The notes beneath the pieces were generated by a model. It saw nothing but the letters and a program-made list of their open reading frames with translations. It was not told where the DNA came from and made no database searches. Position numbers and translations under genes: made by a program. From contig NZ_FYBH01000130.1 of the NCBI RefSeq assembly GCF_900185595.1, forward strand, positions 1 to 50,686: a stretch of DNA of 50,686 bases. The letters run 5' to 3'. Within the stretch, counting starts at the first letter, position 1; each line of letters begins with the position of its first letter. This document shows positions 18,890 to 27,187 of the stretch, piece after piece. Source of the stretch: Calothrix rhizosoleniae SC01 (GTDB lineage: Bacteria > Cyanobacteriota > Cyanobacteriia > Cyanobacteriales > Nostocaceae).

Positions 18890-21800
18890 ATGCAACCAGT
18901 AAACAGTCGAGGATTTAGTATTAGCACCTTGGCTATCCGTCAACATATTGGTACTCTCATGTTGACTTTGGCAGTAATGGTAATTGGTATATTTTTTATT
19001 TCTATACTCCCTGTAGATTTACTCCCATCAATTACCTATCCTCGCATTGGTGTGCGTATCCAAGCCCCAGGAGTATCCCCAGAAGTCGCTGTCGATCAAA
19101 TTACCAAACCTTTAGAAGAGGCTTTTGCTGCCACCGATGGGGTGTTACAGGTTTTCTCTCAAACCCGTGAAGGACGAGCAAGTATCAATTTGTATTTTCA
19201 GCCAGGGGGGGATATTGACCAAGCTCTGAATGATGCGACGGCAGCATTTAACCGAGCCAGAAGTAGATTACCAGATATTATTGAAGAACCGCGCATTTTC
19301 AAGTTTGAGCCTTCTCAGCTACCTATATATGAATTAGCCTTAACTTCTCCTGACTTGGGGGGAGTTGATTTACGCATCTTTGCCGAAGAAGAACTAGGGC
19401 GAGAGTTGGGTGTTGTTCCTGGGGTGGCGGGAATAGATGTATCTGGAGGAGTCCAAGAGGAAGTCAGGGTCAATATTGATTTAGCACGTCTGCAAGCTAT
19501 GGGGGTGGGATTGGCAGACGTTTTGTCAGAATTGGAAGAGCGCAATCAAGATATTGCTGGGGGGAGAATTCTGGGGAGAAATTCTGAATCCCTGACTCGT
19601 ACTGTGGGTAAGTTTGCCAATGCTGATCAAATCAGAAACCTCTCCTTTGAAGTTTCTCCTTCTGCTAGGGAATCTAATTCTACCTCTTCTAGCCCCCGTC
19701 GTGTTTATTTGCGGGACTTTGCTGAGGTGATTGATGGCACGGAGAAACAACGGATTTTTGTCCTCTTGAATGGTCAGGAAGCAATTAAGGTAAGTGTGCA
19801 AAAACAACCAGATGCTAATACCATCAATGTGGTTGATGCTGTAAAAAAACGGATTGAGGAGTTAAAACAATCTGGGTTAATTCCCCAGGAAGCAATTCTC
19901 ACACCAACTTTAGATGAATCTGTATTTATACGTAATTCAATTGCTAACGTTACCATTGCTGGTTTATGTGGTTCGGCTTTAGCTGGAATGGCTGTTTTAT
20001 TATTCTTGGGTTCCCTGCGACAAACCCTAATTATTGTCATTGCTATTCCTTTAGCTACCCTGGCGGCGATTATTCTCATGGGCATATTTGGTTTATCCCT
20101 GAATGTATTTAGTTTGGGTGGTTTAGCCCTAGGGGTAGGGATTGTGGTAGATAATTCCATCGTCATGCTGGAAAATATTGCCCAGGGAATAGGTATGAAT
20201 CCCAGCAAAAAGCTGAAAACCCAGTGCAGCCAGGAGCAGATCATTCAACAGGCACAAACCAGTAGCCAAGAAGTGGAATCAGCCTTAATTGCTGCCACTA
20301 GTACCAATTTAGTATCAGTGTTGCCATTTTTACTGACTGGTGGCTTTATTTCCTTACTATTTAATGAATTAATTTTAACTATCACTTTCTCCGTAGCTGC
20401 ATCGATTTTGATTGCTGCGACTATTGTGCCTATGCTTACATCCCGTTTATTAGCATGGCGTTTTTCTAGCGGTATCAATCAGTTGTGGTTGTTACAGCAA
20501 TTTAATCAACGGTTTGAGGCTGCAACCAATGGATATAGCCGTTTATTAACAAAAGTATTACAACGACGTTGGTTAGTACTAGCGATCGCTATCCTATTTT
20601 TAGGTGGTGGTAGTCTGTGGCTCGCTCCCCAGATTCCCCAAGAAATAATCCCTCGGATTAATACCGGACAAGCTCGATTATTCGCTCAATTCCCCCCCGG
20701 TACACCCCTAGAGGTAAATCGACAAGTTATGGCTGAGGTCGATAAAATTCTCCTGCAGCAACCAGAAACGGAGTATGTTTTCTCCACCGTTGGCGGTTTT
20801 CTATTCGGTAGTAATACCAGTACTAATCCCCTACGGGGTTCCAGCACCATTACCCTCAAACCCGGTACCAATGTACAAGATTATACAGAAAAAATTTCCC
20901 GACAATTTAATCAGCTCAATCTAGTCAAAATTCGGCTACGCCTAGTTCCAGGACGGGTGCGGGGTTTATTTGTGAACAACTCTCCCGTGCGTGGTGCAGA
21001 CTTAGATATTATGTTGCAAGGTAATAATACTCAAGATTTGGAAGCAGCCGGGAGACAACTACTGACACAATTAGATGAGCAAGTTACCCTCGCTAGATTC
21101 CGTCCTGATGCCGATCCTCGTCAACCAGAAGTTCAAATTAGACCTGATTGGGAAAGGGTCAAGGCTTTACAATTGACTACGAAAGATATTGGTGAAACCA
21201 TTCAAACAGCTATTTTAGGAAGTGTCCCCACCCAACTACAACGGGACAATCGTTTAGTTGATGTCAGGGTGCAATTAAATGAAGAGTCCGTCCAATCAAC
21301 CTCACAATTAGAAAGATTACCGTTATTTGTGAAGGACAATCACCAAGTACGTCTGAATGATGTGGCGCGGATTATTAAAAGTCAAGCACCAGGAGAAATT
21401 CAGCGAATTAATCAGCGTCAGGTGTTTATTATTGCTGGTAACTTGAATAAGGGAGCTAGTCTTAGTCAAGCCCTAGCACAGGTAGATCAAGTTTTAGCTA
21501 ACTCAAATTTCCCTAAAGGAGTGACTATATTACCAAGTGCTACCTCTGAGTCAAATCAAGAATTACAAAACTCCATCAAGTTGCTAGGGGGAATGGCAGC
21601 CTTTTTGGTATTTGTGGTTATGGCAGTGCAATACAACTCTTTAGTTGATCCTTTGGTAATTATGTTAACTATTCCTCTGGCATTAGCGGGGGGGATTTTC
21701 GGTCTTTATATTACCAATACAGCCATTGGTGCCACAGTTATTGTTGGTGCTGTTTTATTGGTGGGGATTGTGGTGAATAATGCCATTATTATGATTGAGC

Positions 21801-22105
21801 TGGCAAATCAAATCCGCAAACAACAGGGGATTGATAGAAGAACAGCCATCTTGCAAGCAGCACCCCAACGTTTACGTCCCATACTGATGACAACCATTAC
21901 TACGGTGTTGGGTATGTTTCCCTTAGCTTTGGGGGTTGGAGCCGGTTCGGAATTTTTGCAGCCTTTGGGTGTGGTGGTATTTTCTGGGTTGTCTTTAGCA
22001 ACAGTATTGACTTTGCTGATAATTCCCTGTTTTTATACCTTGCTACATGATATTTTTGCTGGAAAATGGGCGAAGATATTTGATAATCAATTCTTCAGCA
22101 ATTGA
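18890..22105 (+). CDS. RND-family efflux permease (AcrB/HAE-1 type)
   Basis: 1071 residues, full length for an AcrB-type proton-driven pump with 12 transmembrane segments and two large periplasmic loops. Evidence: the opening FSISTLAIRQHIGTLMLTLA, the periplasmic motif RIGVRIQAPGVSPEVAVDQI, the TM4 proton-relay segment with two Asp-like residues in GGLALGVGIVVDNSIVMLEN, and the second-half repeat VGAVLLVGIVVNNAIIMIEL and RLRPILMTTITTVLGMFPLA. It probably exports hydrophobic compounds or lipids. It forms an operon with the adaptor gene 6 bp upstream; specificity cannot be inferred. Confidence 0.95.
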   Translation: MQPVNSRGFSISTLAIRQHIGTLMLTLAVMVIGIFFISILPVDLLPSITYPRIGVRIQAPGVSPEVAVDQITKPLEEAFAATDGVLQVFSQTREGRASINLYFQPGGDIDQALNDATAAFNRARSRLPDIIEEPRIFKFEPSQLPIYELALTSPDLGGVDLRIFAEEELGRELGVVPGVAGIDVSGGVQEEVRVNIDLARLQAMGVGLADVLSELEERNQDIAGGRILGRNSESLTRTVGKFANADQIRNLSFEVSPSARESNSTSSSPRRVYLRDFAEVIDGTEKQRIFVLLNGQEAIKVSVQKQPDANTINVVDAVKKRIEELKQSGLIPQEAILTPTLDESVFIRNSIANVTIAGLCGSALAGMAVLLFLGSLRQTLIIVIAIPLATLAAIILMGIFGLSLNVFSLGGLALGVGIVVDNSIVMLENIAQGIGMNPSKKLKTQCSQEQIIQQAQTSSQEVESALIAATSTNLVSVLPFLLTGGFISLLFNELILTITFSVAASILIAATIVPMLTSRLLAWRFSSGINQLWLLQQFNQRFEAATNGYSRLLTKVLQRRWLVLAIAILFLGGGSLWLAPQIPQEIIPRINTGQARLFAQFPPGTPLEVNRQVMAEVDKILLQQPETEYVFSTVGGFLFGSNTSTNPLRGSSTITLKPGTNVQDYTEKISRQFNQLNLVKIRLRLVPGRVRGLFVNNSPVRGADLDIMLQGNNTQDLEAAGRQLLTQLDEQVTLARFRPDADPRQPEVQIRPDWERVKALQLTTKDIGETIQTAILGSVPTQLQRDNRLVDVRVQLNEESVQSTSQLERLPLFVKDNHQVRLNDVARIIKSQAPGEIQRINQRQVFIIAGNLNKGASLSQALAQVDQVLANSNFPKGVTILPSATSESNQELQNSIKLLGGMAAFLVFVVMAVQYNSLVDPLVIMLTIPLALAGGIFGLYITNTAIGATVIVGAVLLVGIVVNNAIIMIELANQIRKQQGIDRRTAILQAAPQRLRPILMTTITTVLGMFPLALGVGAGSEFLQPLGVVVFSGLSLATVLTLLIIPCFYTLLHDIFAGKWAKIFDNQFFSN

Positions 22106-22294
22106 GTAAAGGAGCATCCCATTTTTTCAAAAAGCCCTCAGGCTAAAGCCTGGGGCTACACAAGCCAAGCCAGTCTGCGTGGACTAAGAGGGTTTTACAG
22201 CCCACGTCCGTGGGCTTTGTTCGTGTAGCGATACCCTTCCAGGGTATTGCGTAAAAATTGGGATCTCCCATTGAGTAATACCCTGGGATAGTCT

Positions 22295-22393
22295 TGTAGG
22301 GGCACGGCATCCACAATCTTTTGGGATATAAAATTATCTTACTGGTGCCGTGCCCTTACGAAGGGTTTATGTGGACTAAATATTATTTGAATT
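22295..22393 (+). repeat. Dispersed repeat A, copy 1 (99 bp)
   Basis: 99 bp that aligns without gaps to 50064-50162, with 11 differences by eye. Inside is a 10-bp perfect inverted repeat, GGGCACGGCA 22300-22309 with TGCCGTGCCC 22346-22355. The element encodes nothing and looks like a small non-autonomous repeat. Confidence 0.85.
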
Positions 22394-22404
22394 TTATATT
22401 TAGT

Positions 22405-22487
22405 CCACATTCCGCAGGTTGAAATAAAGATTTTGGTATTTTAAAAATGGAATTATCGAACATTTTTAGGATACCTGCGGAATGTGG
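22405..22487. repeat. 15-bp inverted repeat enclosing 53 bp
   Basis: CCACATTCCGCAGGT at 22405-22419 is the exact reverse complement of 22473-22487. The AT-rich middle encodes nothing. It follows repeat A by a few bases and has a MITE-like form. Confidence 0.8.
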
Positions 22488-22554
22488 GTTATATCAGTTC
22501 AAAACTTGTGTGTTGAAGCTTCTGTTATAGCTAAGGGATTGGGTTAATCCGGAT

Positions 22555-22630
22555 TATAGCACTACGCAATTACGTTAGGACATTGCTGAAGGCTGAAACC
22601 TAAGAACAGTAAACTTATTACTTATTACTT
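22555..22630 (+). repeat. Dispersed repeat B, copy 2
   Basis: Shares GCACTAC, ACGTTAGGACATT, a GAAACC/CAAACCC-type block and GAACAGTAAACTTATTA with copy 1 at 15271-15345. A CTTATTA heptamer run continues from its right end. Confidence 0.7.
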
Positions 22631-22730
22631 ATTACTTGCGCGTAGCGCTATAGTTGGAAACGCGCGCGGCTCCACACCCAGGTAAAAAATTATTGAATTC
22701 GTCAATAATCAACGATTTATTCCACTATCA

Positions 22731-23297
22731 TCAAATAAACAAACGTGATACAGGACAAACAAAATTAGGTAATATTGGTGAAGTTAAATCATCATCAACA
22801 AACAAGGTTTCGACTAACTTTAACAGCGCTTTCTCTCGCCGATAAACCTCAAGTTGTTGTAAACGCCAATCTAAAATCCAATATTCTTGCACTCCCCTAA
22901 AAGAATATAATTTCAACTTAACTTCCCTATCTCGGCGTTGATTTTCTACCCCTTCCGAAAGCACCTCAATAACTAATTCCGGCGCACCTGTTAAATGTCC
23001 CGCTTCATCAAGTAACATTGGCAGACGCTCTTTACTTACCCAAACAACATCGGGAATTACGTTATCCGCATCAGTAAAAATGATTCCTGGATTAAGAATA
23101 GCTTCTCCTAAACCAGATAAAACCGACCAAGCTCTTAACTCTACATAAGCATTACCAATGGTTTTTTGATGTCCCAAATGTGGTGTTCTAGTCACAAACA
23201 ATTCCCCATCAATAATTTCATAACGATTTCCGTTATCAGGCAATAGTTCTATATCAGCTGTAGTCCATCGTACCCGCTCATCAGTGCTTTGGTTCAT
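22731..23297 (-). CDS. Uma2-family (DUF820) PD-(D/E)xK protein
   Basis: 188 residues of the Uma2 family, greatly expanded in cyanobacteria and related to restriction-endonuclease-like nucleases. The core reads ...NVIPDVVWV, then PELVIEVLSEGVENQRRDRE, then KLKLYSFRGVQEYWILD, giving the D-x(n)-E-x-L...K pattern and the typical GV-x-EYWI-x-D ending. The N-terminal RYEIIDGELF is also characteristic. Family members are often copied and scattered; their role is not established. It is convergent with the RND operon across a repeat-rich gap. Confidence 0.92.
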   Translation of the reverse strand: MNQSTDERVRWTTADIELLPDNGNRYEIIDGELFVTRTPHLGHQKTIGNAYVELRAWSVLSGLGEAILNPGIIFTDADNVIPDVVWVSKERLPMLLDEAGHLTGAPELVIEVLSEGVENQRRDREVKLKLYSFRGVQEYWILDWRLQQLEVYRREKALLKLVETLFVDDDLTSPILPNFVCPVSRLFI

Positions 23298-23376
23298 GGG
23301 TTTTTTATCTTCCGTGTTATTGATATTTTAGCGTTCCTCAACCCAACCTTAATCTTCTGCCCTCAGTGCGTCGCTT

Positions 23377-23598
23377 TTAGGGCAGTTTTTCGTGATATGA
23401 AGAATAAAAAATCAGATAGGGAAAACGTTGAATAACATAACGACGTATTCCTTCAATTTTGTATGGGCTTCCTAAATTGGGATTTTGCTGAATTTTCAGA
23501 ATAATTAGAAACTCCAGGTTCCAACATGGATGAGGTTTAATATGTTTTGAAATATGTTTTTGAATATTTTGTAAATCATGATAATTCAAATGTCTCAA
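23377..23598 (-). pseudogene. Possible ParE/RelE-type toxin remnant
   Basis: 73-residue frame whose middle resembles the ParE toxin core: LKIQQNPNLGSPYKIEGIRR followed by RFPYLIFYSS matches the family pattern of a helix, N-P-x-x-GSP, then (L/I)RR and RFPY-I-Y. The expected N-terminal strand and helix are not recognisable, and the C-terminal strand that carries the catalytic or arginine-rich end is missing: the frame stops right after the FPY strand. No antitoxin gene is adjacent. I read it as a truncated toxin gene; the homology is by eye only. Confidence 0.4.
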
Positions 23599-23647
23599 TC
23601 AATAAAATAGAGGAAATAGCCCAAACCAAGTTTACCAATCCACAAAT

Positions 23648-24190
23648 ATGCAAGCTGATTTACAACAACTTTATATCACCAAGGACGACTTAAAAAATAT
23701 TGCTGGTGTGAGCGATCGCGACTTAAGTGCGTATCATAAATTACAAGCACCCTCCCCTGCACTTGCTTTACAAATAGCTCTACATGTGGAGCAAATATTA
23801 CTTTTGGGTTGGGGATTAATTCCTTTAGGTTATTTAATCAAGTGGAAGTGGCTGCGGAAACGTCAGAGAAATCTGTTGGATGAGATTACTCAGTATAATA
23901 CTGTGGTCAAATCTGTGGAAATTAAAGAAGAACTCATAGCCGCAGGAAATCAAGATGTCAGCCTTACTGACCGCAAAAAGTTGAGAACAACTCTGGAAAC
24001 TACCAGAAAAAATTTGCTCAGTGCTTTGAAAACGGAGCGCATTTTACGTCAGAACCGCACTTTTCTAGCTCGCAATCAGGAATTATTAGATAGTAGTTTG
24101 ACTCCTGTACAAGCATTGCAAGTAAAAAATGAAGCTAATGAGTACGCGAAATTACTCAATGAGGCTTTACAATTATCACAAGATGTGTAG
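23648..24190 (+). CDS. Unknown membrane-anchored coiled-coil protein
   Basis: 180 residues. The N-terminal ~45 residues are soluble (DLQQLYITKDDLKNIAGVSD), followed by a hydrophobic segment (ALHVEQILLLGWGLIPLGYL, ~43-64) with a basic flank (KWKWLRKRQR), and then ~110 charged helical residues likely to form a coiled coil. This predicts a single membrane pass with a cytoplasmic helical tail. I do not recognise the family. Codon use and HIP1 content look native. It is convergent with lipB, 64 bp away. Confidence 0.75.
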   Translation: MQADLQQLYITKDDLKNIAGVSDRDLSAYHKLQAPSPALALQIALHVEQILLLGWGLIPLGYLIKWKWLRKRQRNLLDEITQYNTVVKSVEIKEELIAAGNQDVSLTDRKKLRTTLETTRKNLLSALKTERILRQNRTFLARNQELLDSSLTPVQALQVKNEANEYAKLLNEALQLSQDV

Positions 24191-24254
24191 TCAGATATGG
24201 AAAAAATGTAAATAATATTTCCCCAAAAATTAGGATTATTGGGCAAGATAACAG

Positions 24255-24917
24255 TTAACAGTTAACTGATTCAACAAATTCCAGATTGAATACTTCTGCG
24301 AAGGAACGTGCGACTAGGGGACGAACTTCATCCACGGTAATCCCTGGAATCCACATTTCTAAACTACTTACTGGTTTATCAGTAATACCACAGGGTACAA
24401 TATCGCCAAAGCCTTTCATGTCAGAACAAATATTCAATGCAAAACCATGCATTGTTATCCAACGACTGACCTTAATCCCAATAGCAGCGACTTTATATCC
24501 TTCTAGCCAAACACCTGTAAAACCAGGTAAGCGTTCTCCCCTAAGTTCATAAATTCCTAGTACCCGAATTAACACTTCTTCTAGTTGTCGCAAATACCAA
24601 TGTAAATCTTTGCGGTAGTGTTGCAAATTTAATATGGGATACCCCACCAATTGTCCGGGACAATGGTAAGTAACTTCCCCCCCACGCTCTACACGATGTA
24701 CTTCATAGTTACTAGTTTGTAAATCAAACTTGAGGAACTCTTCACTCGCTCCCCGCCCTAGAGTATAAACATTTGGATGCTCCAGCAAGATTAACACATC
24801 CTCTAAGTTGGGATTTTGAATGCGATCGCCTAATAGGGATCTTTGCCATTGATGCGCCTCTATGTATGGTACTAATCCTCGGTGATATAGTAAACATTTT
24901 TTTTGCGGTGTGGACAT
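24255..24917 (-). CDS. lipB: Lipoyl(octanoyl) transferase LipB
   Basis: 220 residues. LipB moves octanoate from acyl-ACP to lipoyl domains of dehydrogenase complexes and GcvH, before LipA inserts sulfur. The catalytic Lys/Cys pair is present as K142 ([11 protein letters not shown]) and C176 (DIVPCGIT). The family motifs [19 protein letters not shown] and GFALNIC are intact. Start ATG 24917 gives the expected N-terminus. The gene is single; lipA is not in the window. Confidence 0.96.
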   Translation of the reverse strand: MSTPQKKCLLYHRGLVPYIEAHQWQRSLLGDRIQNPNLEDVLILLEHPNVYTLGRGASEEFLKFDLQTSNYEVHRVERGGEVTYHCPGQLVGYPILNLQHYRKDLHWYLRQLEEVLIRVLGIYELRGERLPGFTGVWLEGYKVAAIGIKVSRWITMHGFALNICSDMKGFGDIVPCGITDKPVSSLEMWIPGITVDEVRPLVARSFAEVFNLEFVESVNC

Positions 24918-25477
24918 ACTAAAATACTTAAAAAATAGTTAAATTACATCAGTACTTATTTAGTATTAACTGCAACTAATTTAGAACTTGACTAAACATC
25001 AAACAATGCAAAGGATTTTAAAGGAACATAAAGGAAAGTAAAGGGATTTCGTTTTACAAAATACAAGATGCTAATTTGAATATATAACCTCAATATTTTT
25101 GGGAGGAATTATCTGCAAGAAGTATGAGCGGAAATAAAAATAATTTCGTGAATAGTATAGAATCATTCATGTGTATTTATCAGCAATAAAACACCCAGAG
25201 AGTTTATATTCTCGATAAAATCCTATTATTGGAATCGGGGTCTAGATAGAAGCCATATAAAGTTAAGAAGCAATCTATGGTACTGTGGAATACTAATTTC
25301 TAACTAGGATTTCCCTATTTTCACTCCAAATTCAGGTTCAGTGATTTGAGAAAATATTCACCACCATCAATTTCTCAGACATTACCCATTTAGCTTATGG
25401 TAGCAGCGATCAAAATGACCGCAATGGTTTTCAGACAAACCCAAAATACATCCAAAATATTGAGTGGGAGAGTTTAA
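24918..25477. other. Long leader/promoter region between lipB and hpf
   Basis: 560 bp between divergent genes. lrtA/hpf genes of cyanobacteria are known for a long 5' untranslated leader that affects transcript stability in the dark, and this region would hold it. A tiny frame with a good GGGAGG site (ATG at 25124, 21 codons) is visible but unsupported. No RNA gene was recognised. Confidence 0.5.
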
Positions 25478-26128
25478 ATGAAGCTTGTCATCCACGGAAA
25501 AAATATTGAAATAACCGATGCGATTCGGGAATACGTGCATCAAAAGATAGAAAAAGCAGTAAATCACTTTCAAAACATTACGAATGAAGTGGACGTGCAT
25601 TTGAGTGTAGCTCGTAATCCTCGAATTACTACAAAGCAATCGGCAGAAGTGACGATTTTTATCAATGGAAGTGTAATCCGTGCAGAAGAAAGTAGTGAGA
25701 ATCTCTACGCCAGTATCGACTTAGTTGCAGATAAAATCGCTCGCCAGCTACGTAAATATAAAGAGCGTCGTCACAACAAGAAAACTAATACTCAAGTTAC
25801 AAAGGAAGCTGTTCCCTCTGAGAATATTGTCCCAGATTTGATTGGCGATCGCACTCCCGAACTTCCCAATGAGGTGGTGCGTACTAAATATTTTGCCATG
25901 CCACCGATGACGATTGCAGAAGCCTTAGAACAATTGCAAATGGTGGGACATGACTTTTATATGTTTCACAATAGCGAAACTGGGGAAATTAACGTTATTT
26001 ACGAGCGCAATCATGGTGGTTATGGTGTGATTCTGCCCCGCAATCCTAATAATACTACCAATGGTAAAAACGGTAGAGCAGCACATGACTATAGTCATAC
26101 CCACGAGACATCTCCATCCCCTAATTGA
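25478..26128 (+). CDS. hpf: Long-form ribosome hibernation promoting factor (LrtA)
   Basis: 216 residues. The N-terminal S30AE/RaiA domain (~1-95: [20 protein letters not shown], then [10 protein letters not shown] and [10 protein letters not shown]) binds the 30S decoding centre. A ~40-residue linker leads to the C-terminal domain (~135-190: [40 protein letters not shown]), which dimerises 100S ribosomes. The length and both domains identify the long form, called LrtA (light-repressed transcript) in cyanobacteria. The tail (~190-216) is Asn/His-rich and poorly conserved. AGTGGGAGAG before the ATG may serve as ribosome site. Confidence 0.95.
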   Translation: MKLVIHGKNIEITDAIREYVHQKIEKAVNHFQNITNEVDVHLSVARNPRITTKQSAEVTIFINGSVIRAEESSENLYASIDLVADKIARQLRKYKERRHNKKTNTQVTKEAVPSENIVPDLIGDRTPELPNEVVRTKYFAMPPMTIAEALEQLQMVGHDFYMFHNSETGEINVIYERNHGGYGVILPRNPNNTTNGKNGRAAHDYSHTHETSPSPN

Positions 26129-26246
26129 CACTCCCAAGGTTAAAGCCGATGGGTTTTGCGCTAAATTCTATAAAATCAAATTGAGAGAATGGGGAAAGCT
26201 GGGAAAATCTCTTATTTGAATTAATTATCAAAGGCTCTAAAAGAGT

Positions 26247-26345
26247 ATGACTATATAAACATAGATGCGGAATTGGTAGCTTTTTGCAGCTTTTTCCCTC
26301 TTCTACTGCATCTATGTTTTTGATGGTGATGAAGATGGATGCTTC
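26247..26345. repeat. Inverted-repeat region after hpf
   Basis: AAACATAGATGC 26257-26268 pairs exactly with GCATCTATGTTT 26308-26319. Outside it TGACTAT (26248-26254) can pair with ATAGTCA about 100 bp later, and a small ATGAAG/CTTCAT stem lies between. It sits between the convergent hpf and bcp genes, so it may end transcription from both sides. Confidence 0.6.
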
Positions 26346-26426
26346 TTCATAGTCAATCCAACTCCCCTCTATCCCTCAAGGGGGGAAATCCAAAATCCAA
26401 AATTGTTTGACTTGTGTCTTGCGGTA

Positions 26427-26882
26427 CTAGTTTGGCAAAGATTGGAGTTGCTTAAGGGTTTCTTCCACATGACCTTTAAAGTTCAACATGGAGTCAAAAA
26501 CATATTGTATAATTCCCTCTGCATTAATTACATAAGTAACACGACCGGGAAATAAGCCAAAAGCAGCAGTAGCACCATATAGTTGGCGGACTTTATTACC
26601 TTTATCACTTAAGAGGGTAAATGGTAGTTGGTATTTGCTACTAAATTGTTGGTGAGATTCCGGAGAATCTCCACTGATACCAATTACTTCTGCACCAGCA
26701 GACTTAAAGACTTCATATTGATCCCGAAAAGCACATGACTCCATTGTGCATCCAGGAGTATCGTCTTTAGGGTAAAAATAGAGGACAACAGCCTTACCGC
26801 GAAAATCTTTGAGGCTGACTTGAGTCCCATTTTGATCCTGAAGGTTAAAATCAGGAGCTTGTTCTCCAACTTTGACTGCCAT
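26427..26882 (-). CDS. bcp: Thioredoxin-dependent peroxiredoxin (BCP/PrxQ)
   Basis: 151 residues. It reduces hydrogen and organic peroxides using thioredoxin. Peroxidatic C45 and resolving C50 lie in KDDTPGCTMESCAFRD, the two-cysteine arrangement of PrxQ. The thioredoxin-like fold is visible from GEQAPDFNLQDQNGTQVSL to RVTYVINAEGIIQYVFDS. It is a single gene, divergent from the acyltransferase gene and convergent with hpf. Confidence 0.95.
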   Translation of the reverse strand: MAVKVGEQAPDFNLQDQNGTQVSLKDFRGKAVVLYFYPKDDTPGCTMESCAFRDQYEVFKSAGAEVIGISGDSPESHQQFSSKYQLPFTLLSDKGNKVRQLYGATAAFGLFPGRVTYVINAEGIIQYVFDSMLNFKGHVEETLKQLQSLPN

Positions 26883-26991
26883 AACAATTTAATAAATGCA
26901 AATAATCTCTTAACAAAATTTTACCTTGTCTGGGGGCTGACTTTTCATGGGAAGTCCGCTCAACATCTGTAAAGGCAGGGGGTAGGGGATA

Positions 26992-27040
26992 GGGTGTAGG
27001 GTGTAGGGAAAAGAAGAAAGTCTTGCTACACCCTACACCC
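26992..27040. repeat. 15-bp inverted repeat of GGGTGTA heptamers
   Basis: GGGTGTAGGGTGTAG at 26992-27006 is the exact reverse complement of 27026-27040, with a 19-nt loop. It lies in the 305-bp region between the divergent bcp and acyltransferase genes, which otherwise holds nothing recognisable. The arms are made of a heptamer STRR present in both orientations. Confidence 0.8.
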
Positions 27041-27187
27041 CATACTCCACACCCTCTGACTTTTCCACATGCCGTTTTTTTTGGATTGTGAAAGAGTTAA
27101 TAGATAAGCTTTTCAAATTTCTATCTGTCGCAATCATTTTTCAAATTGGTATTATCTGATATATTTGCAAAAGCACAATCTCAACCT

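Larger units (their letters stand above)
22106..22730. repeat. Intergenic region packed with small repeats
   Basis: 625 bp with no gene. In order it holds: a CAGGCTAAAGCCTG hairpin (about 22139-22152); an AGCCCAC...GTGGGCT hairpin (about 22199-22217); an ATACCCT...AGGGTAT hairpin (about 22230-22246); repeat A copy 1 (22295-22393); a 15-bp inverted repeat (22405-22487); repeat B copy 2 (22555-22630); and a CTTATTA heptamer run (about 22613-22636). It separates the RND operon from the convergent Uma2 gene. Confidence 0.75.
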
